Shown here piece after piece: positions 31,554 through 37,395 of a stretch of 37,395 nucleotides of DNA. The stretch lies in the NCBI GenBank assembly GCA_963658695.1, contig CAVKRN010000017.1:1-37395 (forward strand), given 5' to 3'. Source of the stretch: CAG-791 sp963658695 (GTDB lineage Bacteria > Bacillota > Clostridia > Lachnospirales > Lachnospiraceae). Position numbers and translations under genes: made by a program. Every line of letters begins with the position of its first letter. Position 1 is the first letter of the stretch. The notes below the pieces were generated by a model that was not told the DNA's origin, did no database searches, and saw nothing but the letters and a program-made list of their open reading frames with translations.

Positions 31554-34212
31554 CAGGTGTCACTGTTGTTCCGTTTCCACCTGTTCCCTCTGCGGTATTG
31601 CCGTCTGAATCCGCTGCACTTCCTGCCGCATTGGAGGCCTTTCCGGTTCCAAGGTTTTCCGGCAGTGCAGAGGTGCTGTATTCATATCCCGTATTCGGAT
31701 CAATCAGATTTCCGTTATTAGGATTGATATAAAAGCCGGTAGCAGCATCCACCTCATAAGACTTCCAGGCCTGTACACTGGCATCATTTCTGGTCTGATC
31801 AATCTGGCCTTCCTTCGGACTTGCCGAATCCACAACGCCGTCATTATCTGTATCGTACTGATCAGCCTTGCCGTCACCGTCCACATCCAGCGCATCCGTC
31901 ACGCCATCGCCGTTGGTATCAACCGGCGTATCCGGGACGCCGTCGCCGTTTCCGTCAACCGCATCCGCTACCCCATCGCCGTCAGTGTCTACATCGCAGA
32001 TAATCGGCACCGGCTTCTGGTTGTAATTCCCGGCACCGTAGGCCAGGGTGTTGTCCAAATTCAGCTGCTCCAGTTCTGCCTTCTCATCCTCCGAGAGCTC
32101 CTCGGTCATGTAAATGCCAAGGTACGGCAGGACCTCCGTCAGAACCTTCCGCACGATGCGGGTCGCATATTTAGCATCGTCCTGCGGATAATGATTGACG
32201 CGGTCCACCACCACATAGATGGCAATCTGCGGATCATCCGCCGGTGCATATCCCATAAACGAAACCACGTAGTTGGTTTTGTCTCTCGGAATTGTCTCCG
32301 CCGTTCCTGTTTTACCGCCGATCATATATCCGGCCGGCCGAGCTGTTCTGCCGGTTCCGTTTGCTCCGGCCACAACCTGCAGGCAGGCTTCGCGAATTTT
32401 AGCACTGGTATCTTCGGAAATGGTGCGCTTTACAAGCCTAGGTTCGATGTTCTGCACCGTAGCCCCGCTGGAACTTGTGATCTTGCTCACCACGTGAGGT
32501 TCATAATAATATCCGCCGTTTATCAGAGAAGAAAATCCGGTAATCATCTGAATCATGGTGACGTCAAAGTTCTGTCCGAAGGAATTGGTGGCAAGGTCAA
32601 CGTCCACCATCTTATCCGCCGTATAGATCAGTCCATCCGTACGAACCTCTTTGGCCAGATCGATATTGGTTTTCAATCCAAAGTTAAAGATCCGCTGAAA
32701 CTTGCAGAAAATATCTTCGCCGGTGGCCAGTGCCATATCCATCAGAACAACGTTGCAGGAGCGCTCGATGGCTTCGTTCAGCGTCAGCATGCCGTCGCCA
32801 TCGGTGTTATGGCACTTAATCTCCCAGCCGTCCACCGTCAGGGATCCGCCGCAATAGTAAGACTCGTCTCCTGTAAGGCTGCCGGATTCCAGTGCTGCCG
32901 CCATGGTAAAGGGCTTTGCCGTCGATCCAGGTTCGTAATACGTGGAAATACAGAAATTGTTCCACAGCGCATACAGATACCGTGAGAGCTGCTCGTTATC
33001 CTCAGAGATGGTGTTCACATCCTCCTGGGTCAGGTAGTTGTAGGTCGGAGAATCCTTTGCAAAACCGTCGTAATTCGGAGAGGTCGGATCTGTTTCTCCA
33101 TCACTTAGCACCGGCATTCCCACCAGAAGATCCGGATTATACGGATCATTGGGATCGAAGGTCGGATAGCTTGCCATGGCAAGGATTTCTCCGTTATTGA
33201 CGTCCTGAATGATACAGCCCACGTTTCTGGCACCGTACCCTTCGTGATAATCGCCATCTTCGTATTCATCCATGAACTCCTGCAGATATTTCTCCACGAT
33301 GCTCTGGATATTAACGTCAATGGTCAGCGTCAGACTGTTCCCGTCCGTCGCGTCGATCACCGTGCGTTCCAAATTGGAGCTGTCGTTCAAATACCCGTAT
33401 TCACGGCCGGAAGTCCCGTTCAATGTGCTGTTGTAGTATTCCTCCAGTCCAAAGGCTCCCTGATTGCCGCTGCTGGAAAATCCAAGAACATGCGACAGCA
33501 ACGTTCCGTTCGGATAGCTTCTGGAATAGGACGATTCAAACCAGATCCCCTGAATGTTCTGGTATTCGCTGTTGGTCGCCTGTGCATCCTCAAGCTGTCT
33601 TTGCAGATCCGCCAGCTTCGTTTCATTGGCGGCTCCGTCCTGCTCCGCCTTGATTTCCTCTTTGATGTTCGTTACACGGTCTGCTGCATCCGAAATTTCC
33701 TTCTCGTAAGCAGTCTTTTCCTGGTAGGACAGTCCTCTTTTAGCAATATAGTAGCGGGAATCCGGATTGTCATGGATATATTGCTCTATGGTGCTCCGAT
33801 CCAGACCAAGACGCTCACAGGCTGCCAGTGTCGGCTCCTTGTAGCTGCTCTCCCCGTTCTCGTTTTCCGGCCCGTTGTTGATCTGATACGCATCCACAAT
33901 GACATTGTAGATCAGCTCACTCGTCGCCAGCACCGTTCCGTTGCGATCCGCAATGGTCCCGCGCTTATACGGAATCTCCCGGGAATCGTAGGACTGCTGG
34001 GAGAGGATCTGCCGTTTGTAATCATTGCCGTTGTTTTTATTGATGTACGCAATCCGTATGATAAGCGCGACAAAAGCCAGCAGTACCAGCCCAAACAGTA
34101 CTACCAGCTTTGTCTGCATTTTTTTGTTGAACTGCCTTGTCCTTGTGCGGCGGGGAAGATCACCGCCCGGTTTTCTCCCCCCTCGCTGCACGGAGTGCTT
34201 GTTGTCTGCCAT
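31489..34212 (-). CDS. Class B penicillin-binding protein (FtsI/SpoVD type) with C-terminal calcium-loop repeats
   Basis: This is a transpeptidase that crosslinks septal (or spore) peptidoglycan with FtsW. Of its 907 residues, 33-57 form the membrane anchor. The pedestal domain contains a charged coiled-coil-like insert (about 165-212). The transpeptidase domain has the catalytic Ser430 (STAK), SCN at 485-487 and KTG at 634-636. PASTA domains, typical of SpoVD and PBP2X, are absent. Instead, residues 742-795 hold five repeats of the form DxDxDGxxD, then a Ser/Thr/Gly/Asn-rich tail. The last eight residues (KYECHADQ) result from the 37-bp duplication. Whether it acts in division or sporulation cannot be decided here. 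Confidence 0.93.
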   Translation of the reverse strand: MADNKHSVQRGGRKPGGDLPRRTRTRQFNKKMQTKLVVLFGLVLLAFVALIIRIAYINKNNGNDYKRQILSQQSYDSREIPYKRGTIADRNGTVLATSELIYNVIVDAYQINNGPENENGESSYKEPTLAACERLGLDRSTIEQYIHDNPDSRYYIAKRGLSYQEKTAYEKEISDAADRVTNIKEEIKAEQDGAANETKLADLQRQLEDAQATNSEYQNIQGIWFESSYSRSYPNGTLLSHVLGFSSSGNQGAFGLEEYYNSTLNGTSGREYGYLNDSSNLERTVIDATDGNSLTLTIDVNIQSIVEKYLQEFMDEYEDGDYHEGYGARNVGCIIQDVNNGEILAMASYPTFDPNDPYNPDLLVGMPVLSDGETDPTSPNYDGFAKDSPTYNYLTQEDVNTISEDNEQLSRYLYALWNNFCISTYYEPGSTAKPFTMAAALESGSLTGDESYYCGGSLTVDGWEIKCHNTDGDGMLTLNEAIERSCNVVLMDMALATGEDIFCKFQRIFNFGLKTNIDLAKEVRTDGLIYTADKMVDVDLATNSFGQNFDVTMIQMITGFSSLINGGYYYEPHVVSKITSSSGATVQNIEPRLVKRTISEDTSAKIREACLQVVAGANGTGRTARPAGYMIGGKTGTAETIPRDKTNYVVSFMGYAPADDPQIAIYVVVDRVNHYPQDDAKYATRIVRKVLTEVLPYLGIYMTEELSEDEKAELEQLNLDNTLAYGAGNYNQKPVPIICDVDTDGDGVADAVDGNGDGVPDTPVDTNGDGVTDALDVDGDGKADQYDTDNDGVVDSASPKEGQIDQTRNDASVQAWKSYEVDAATGFYINPNNGNLIDPNTGYEYSTSALPENLGTGKASNAAGSAADSDGNTAEGTGGNGTTVTPANTNATQTNDAEAKYECHADQ

Positions 34213-34233
34213 GTAGAATATCTTTCTGTATAA

Positions 34234-34785
34234 CTACTGCCCGATTTTCGTCACCTGACGCACATAGTCGCCCGATTCTCCGTCATAAGTCACAATCTGA
34301 TCTTCCTGCGCATAGGTCATGCCCAGTTCTGCAATGGCGCGGTACTTGATGTCATCGAGGCTGACGCTGGAATTGATCATCACCTGCTTCTCACTGTTAT
34401 CGCTCTTCAAGGTTGCCAGCTGCGACTCCAGGCTGGCAATCTCCTTCACCGTCGTCGTCACCTTAGACTGCAGTGACACATACTGGAACAGAAAATAAGA
34501 GATCAGCCCGACCATGGCAATGATGGTCATCACAGCAAGCGGATTCATAAAGTGCTGCGCCTTCTGCCTGGGCTCTCTTCTGGTGTCTGTATTATCTTTC
34601 CGGTATTCCTCCCTCTCCTGCATTGCAAAGGGATCGTACATCGGCGCCGCTGCACCATAGACATAGCTGTCAGCGGCATATGGGTTCTGATGATATCCGC
34701 TCCTTCCGGAGCTCTGATACGCATTCCCTGCGGGACTGCGTCTATAATTTCTGTTTGCCATAGCTGCCTCTTTCACCGGAGTCAT
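34234..34785 (-). CDS. ftsL: FtsL-like division protein
   Basis: FtsL bridges FtsQ/FtsB and the septal synthase. The 183-residue product has a long polar Tyr/Asn/Ser-rich cytoplasmic N terminus (1-78), one membrane helix (about 82-102) and a coiled coil (about 103-140, VTTTVKEIASLESQLATLKS). A short C-terminal part follows. Identity rests on position between rsmH and the PBP gene plus topology, since FtsL sequences diverge widely. The ATG at 34785 overlaps the rsmH stop (ATGA) with GGGGAG upstream; Met9 (34761) also has a ribosome site, so either may be used. Confidence 0.82.
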   Translation of the reverse strand: MTPVKEAAMANRNYRRSPAGNAYQSSGRSGYHQNPYAADSYVYGAAAPMYDPFAMQEREEYRKDNTDTRREPRQKAQHFMNPLAVMTIIAMVGLISYFLFQYVSLQSKVTTTVKEIASLESQLATLKSDNSEKQVMINSSVSLDDIKYRAIAELGMTYAQEDQIVTYDGESGDYVRQVTKIGQ

Positions 34786-35729
34786 CCATTCTCCCCGGCC
34801 TTTTCAAAGATACGCAATTTCGAGCTTGCCGCCCGTTTGTTGCGTTCCAGTTCACGTTCCGACGGAACGATCGGTTTTCTCGTAATTACCTTCCCCTTTG
34901 ACTGTCTGCCGCAGACACAAACCGGAAACTCCGGCGGACATGTGCACGGATTCTCATTGCGACGAAACGCGTTTTTAACAATGCGATCCTCCAGCGAATG
35001 AAAGGTGATGATGCACAGCCTTCCGCCCGGCGCTAAGCGATCAATCAGCTGATCGATGGAATCCTGCAGAACATCCAGTTCCCGGTTGCACGCAATGCGA
35101 ATGGCCTGAAAGGAACGCTTGCAGGGATTACCGTATTTTTCCTGCATCTTCATCGGAACACTGGCACGGATCACCCGGACCAGATCTCCGGTTGTGGTAA
35201 ACGGCTTGTTCTCCCGCTCCTGTACAATCCGCCGTGCGATATTAGTGGCATACCGTTCCTCTCCGTAGTCCCGGAGAATTCGTGTAAGCTCTTCCTGACT
35301 TTTCTCATTCACGATATCCGCCGCCGTCACCGGACTTTCCTGATCCATCCGCATATCCAGCGGTTCATCGCTGTTATAGGAAAATCCCCGCTCCGGATTG
35401 TCCAGCTGATAGGAGGAGACCCCGATATCCAGCAGAATGCCGTCGACCGATGAAATTCCCAGCTGCTGCAGAATCTGCGGAATGTGCTCGTAGTTGTCGC
35501 GCACAATGGTAACTCTATCGCCAAAGGGCTCCAGTCGTTTTGATGCTGCTGCAATAGCGTCCTTATCCTGATCAATGCCGATCAGGCGTCCCCCCTCCCC
35601 CAGTCGGGATGCAATCTGTGAGCTGTGCCCTGCGCCCCCCAATGTTCCATCCACATAGATGCCAGAGGGCTGCAACTGTAAACCGTCAATGACCTCGTCC
35701 AGAAGGACGGGAATATGATGAAATTCCAT
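34782..35729 (-). CDS. rsmH: 16S rRNA (cytosine-1402 N4)-methyltransferase RsmH
   Basis: RsmH methylates C1402 in the ribosomal P site using SAM. The 315-residue protein starts HHIPVLLDEVIDGL and has the SAM motif VDGTLGGAGHS. The family segments ILLDIGVSSYQLDNPERGFSY and ITFHSLEDRIVK are present. A CxCPPxFPVCVC cluster lies near the end. GGAGGG precedes the ATG. It is the second gene of the division cluster, in the common order after mraZ. Confidence 0.96.
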   Translation of the reverse strand: MEFHHIPVLLDEVIDGLQLQPSGIYVDGTLGGAGHSSQIASRLGEGGRLIGIDQDKDAIAAASKRLEPFGDRVTIVRDNYEHIPQILQQLGISSVDGILLDIGVSSYQLDNPERGFSYNSDEPLDMRMDQESPVTAADIVNEKSQEELTRILRDYGEERYATNIARRIVQERENKPFTTTGDLVRVIRASVPMKMQEKYGNPCKRSFQAIRIACNRELDVLQDSIDQLIDRLAPGGRLCIITFHSLEDRIVKNAFRRNENPCTCPPEFPVCVCGRQSKGKVITRKPIVPSERELERNKRAASSKLRIFEKAGENG

Positions 35730-35750
35730 GGGACCATCCCTCCTTCTGCG

Positions 35751-36200
35751 TTAAATCTGGAAACCGCCTGCCAGAAGCTCATCCGAAATGGCACTGATAT
35801 CCTCCGGCGTATGCGCCTCATCGTATGCCATGTACTCTTCCTCACTCCAAAGCTCGCCTCTGGCACCCATGCCGACGAATACGACGTTCTTATCGATGCC
35901 GGCCAGCTGCCGCAGCTGCGGAGGAAGGAGAATCCGCCCCTGCTTGTCAATTTCCACTTCCATGGTTCCGGACATAAAGTAGCGCACCAGTTCTCTTGCC
36001 TGTTTGGAGTTCGACGGCAGAGCTTTTAAACGATCCGAAAATGCATTCCAATCGTCCTCGTCGTAAATCTGGAGACACTTATCAAAGCCCCTTCCAATCC
36101 AGAAGTGGCTCCCCAGTATCTCTCTGAACTTCGCCGGCACAATCAGTCTTCCCTTGGTGTCGAGGGAATGATGATATTCGCCCGAGAACGTCTTCGCCAT
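35751..36200 (-). CDS. mraZ: Transcriptional regulator MraZ
   Basis: MraZ is an AbrB-fold DNA-binding protein that controls the division cluster, usually by binding repeats in its own promoter. The 149-residue protein has the two tandem half-domains with motifs LDTKGRLIVPAKFR and IDKQGRILLPPQLR. It is the first gene of the cluster. The ATG at 36200 has AGGA eight bases upstream. It carries about six extra residues (LAGGFQI) at the C terminus compared with short homologues. Confidence 0.95.
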   Translation of the reverse strand: MAKTFSGEYHHSLDTKGRLIVPAKFREILGSHFWIGRGFDKCLQIYDEDDWNAFSDRLKALPSNSKQARELVRYFMSGTMEVEIDKQGRILLPPQLRQLAGIDKNVVFVGMGARGELWSEEEYMAYDEAHTPEDISAISDELLAGGFQI

Positions 36201-36209
36201 GATCGTTTT

Positions 36210-36305
36210 CCTGCAGTCCTCCCACTTTCTGCCACATTCATGTCAAATTTTGGGAATTTCCTCCCCATGTATGCCAATCATAAACCACTCGGGAGGTTAT
36301 GACAA
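36210..36305 (-). promoter_or_regulatory. Promoter of the mraZ division cluster with MraZ-box-like repeats
   Basis: On the minus strand TTGTCA (36300-36305), 17 bases and TATGAT (36277-36282) form a sigma-A promoter. Downstream, TGGCA (36230-36234) and TGGGA (36220-36224) are spaced exactly ten bases apart, like the tandem TGGG repeats bound by MraZ. A weaker third unit (GCAGG, 36210-36214) continues the period, and TGGGG lies at 36263-36267. Confidence 0.65.
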
Positions 36306-36352
36306 GTCCACGCCGGAAGTGACCGTGCGTTTTTTTGTTGCAGTGTTACACA

Positions 36353-36396
36353 GAAAAAGAGCCGGTTCGTGGAGGAATTTCCCACGAATCGGCTCT
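36353..36396 (-). terminator. Rho-independent terminator after lgt
   Basis: AGAGCCGATTCGTGG pairs with CCACGAACCGGCTCT (36358-36372 with 36382-36396, one mismatch) and is followed by TTTTT on the minus strand. It isolates lgt from the mraZ promoter. Confidence 0.88.
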
Positions 36397-36418
36397 AGGC
36401 TGATTGAAATGTGACTCC

Positions 36419-37300
36419 TTATTCTGTTGCCTGTGCCTTTTTTCCGCTCCGTAGCCGGATAATCACAATAGCGGTAATGGAGGCCGCCGCCATAAAGACA
36501 CCCATCACCAGATTCACCGGGATGGATGTACCCGTGATATACAGTTGATCCGTTCGGATCGCCTCAATCCAAGCGCGTCCGATGCCGTATCCTGCCAGAT
36601 ATAGAAGGAACATCTCGCCCTTAAACCGGCGATGCTTCAGGAATGCCAGGAGGAAAAGAAGTACCCCCAAATTCCACAAGCCTTCGTACAAAAAGGTCGG
36701 ATGCACCTGAATATAGTTGACACCTTCTGACATTTTCGAAGCCAGTTCCGCGGTAATGTCGCGTTCCCGCACCGCAGCCACCGGCAGCCGCATGGCCAGC
36801 AGACCATCGGTATAGCCGCCGAACACTTCGCGATTGAAAAAATTGCCCCAGCGCCCGATGATCTGTCCCACCAAAAGGCCGAACACTGCCGTATCCAGAA
36901 TTTCCGGCAGATAGAGCTTTTTGATGACGCAATATACATACGCCGTCAGAATTCCGCCCAAAACGCCGCCGTAAATAGCAAGCCCCCCTGCCCGCACGTT
37001 GAAAATCTGCAGGAGGTCATCCTTGTAGGCGTCCCAGAAAAAGATGACATAGTAAATTCTGGCACCAACGAGGCTGAAAATAATCAGCCAGATTGAAATA
37101 TCCCAATACGTATCCGGCGACTGCTTGGTCTTTTTGGCGATGTGCGTGGCCATAAGAATACCGCACAGCATACCAAGCGCAATCATGCAGCCGTACAGAG
37201 CCACTCGAAAACTACCGATATAGAAAGCCTGCGGAACATTGTGGAGATAAATCCCTAAATTCGGGAACGCAATATCCATCTGATCCATCTGTTCTGTCAT
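36419..37300 (-). CDS. lgt: Prolipoprotein diacylglyceryl transferase Lgt
   Basis: Lgt attaches diacylglycerol to the lipobox cysteine of lipoproteins, the first step of lipoprotein maturation. The 293-residue membrane protein has about seven helices and the signature GRWGNFFNREVFG (149-161). The VHPTFLYEGLWN and GIGRAWIEAIRTD segments are also present. In the GGLAIYGG loop, Tyr110 stands where E. coli has His103; I believe this variant occurs in other Firmicutes but cannot check it. The ATG at 37300 has GGGAG twelve bases upstream, so Met5 or Met8 are possible starts. It is monocistronic within the window. Confidence 0.95.
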   Translation of the reverse strand: MTEQMDQMDIAFPNLGIYLHNVPQAFYIGSFRVALYGCMIALGMLCGILMATHIAKKTKQSPDTYWDISIWLIIFSLVGARIYYVIFFWDAYKDDLLQIFNVRAGGLAIYGGVLGGILTAYVYCVIKKLYLPEILDTAVFGLLVGQIIGRWGNFFNREVFGGYTDGLLAMRLPVAAVRERDITAELASKMSEGVNYIQVHPTFLYEGLWNLGVLLFLLAFLKHRRFKGEMFLLYLAGYGIGRAWIEAIRTDQLYITGTSIPVNLVMGVFMAAASITAIVIIRLRSGKKAQATE

Positions 37301-37343
37301 AGCTTTATTTTTCTCCCAACTTTTCCTACATATTGCTCTGTAT

Positions 37344-37395
37344 CTAGTACATCGTTTGCAAAATAACTGGCCTAATAACGCAGAACTTTTTTCTG
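37344..37395. repeat. Dispersed inverted-repeat element (copy B), cut by the window end
   Basis: CTAGTACATCGTTTGC at 37344-37359 is the inverted counterpart of the ends of copies A and C. AACGCAGAACTTTTTTCTG at 37377-37395 is identical to 21654-21672. The two signatures sit in one copy here in the order end motif, AACTGGCC, then the CAGAAC block. It begins 44 bases upstream of the lgt start codon. Confidence 0.7.

Noticed and set aside
31828..31995. Dockerin domain in the PBP
   Set aside because: Dockerins have two 22-residue segments with set spacing and helices. Here there are five short repeats at 11-12 residues, closer to thrombospondin type 3.

Overview
This window looks like chromosomal DNA from an anaerobic Firmicute of class Clostridia, most likely Lachnospiraceae. 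The reasons are the energy-converting hydrogenase operon, the Firmicutes-type purF, the mraZ-led division cluster without ftsA, strong AGGAGG-type ribosome binding sites, and moderate GC content. Family assignment is inference from gene content only. All protein calls come from motifs and remembered family features; no database search was run. The window holds 31 protein genes, mostly on the minus strand, with no tRNA, rRNA, CRISPR array, transposase or phage gene seen. A run of ten N at 21708-21717 is an assembly gap.

Layout. (1) 55-5167, minus: echABCDE, a membrane-bound group 4 [NiFe] hydrogenase that would couple ferredoxin-linked H2 turnover to ion transport. It has a long, apparently structured leader (5168-5400). 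The usual electron-input subunit echF is not inside the window. (2) 5558-9116, minus: GntR/YtrA-type regulator, ABC ATPase and ABC-2-type permease, with a palindromic operator over the promoter. (3) 9239-12013, minus: dprA and comM/yifB (DNA uptake and recombination). (4) 12243-13517, minus: a stand-alone secreted GH25 lysozyme with an extraordinary Ala/Gln/Thr tail, its own promoter and its own terminator. (5) 13638-18879, minus: purF, an rsuA-like gene, lepA and hemW, joined by gene overlaps. (6) 19112-19963, minus: a DnaJ/CbpA-type chaperone, divergent from (7) 20162-21652, plus: an intracellular GH29-like alpha-L-fucosidase. (8) 21761-24841: an IclR regulator divergent from KDG kinase and KDPG aldolase, which together convert 2-keto-3-deoxygluconate to pyruvate and glyceraldehyde 3-phosphate. 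(9) 24948-26312, plus: a MATE exporter. (10) 26402-36200, minus: a division/wall cluster reading mraZ, rsmH, ftsL, class B PBP, mraY, ftsW, ftsQ, ftsZ and a 70-residue protein. It has no mur ligase genes, no murG and no ftsA. (11) 36419-37300, minus: lgt.

The most unusual points are these. The division PBP carries five calcium-loop (thrombospondin type 3-like) repeats at its C terminus. A perfect 37-bp tandem duplication shifts the frame of that same gene near its end. A dispersed inverted-repeat element lies at both window edges, at the N gap and possibly between echD and echE, directly after stop codons in three of the four places. A tandemly duplicated three-hairpin element with compensatory changes sits between the KDG kinase and KDPG aldolase genes.
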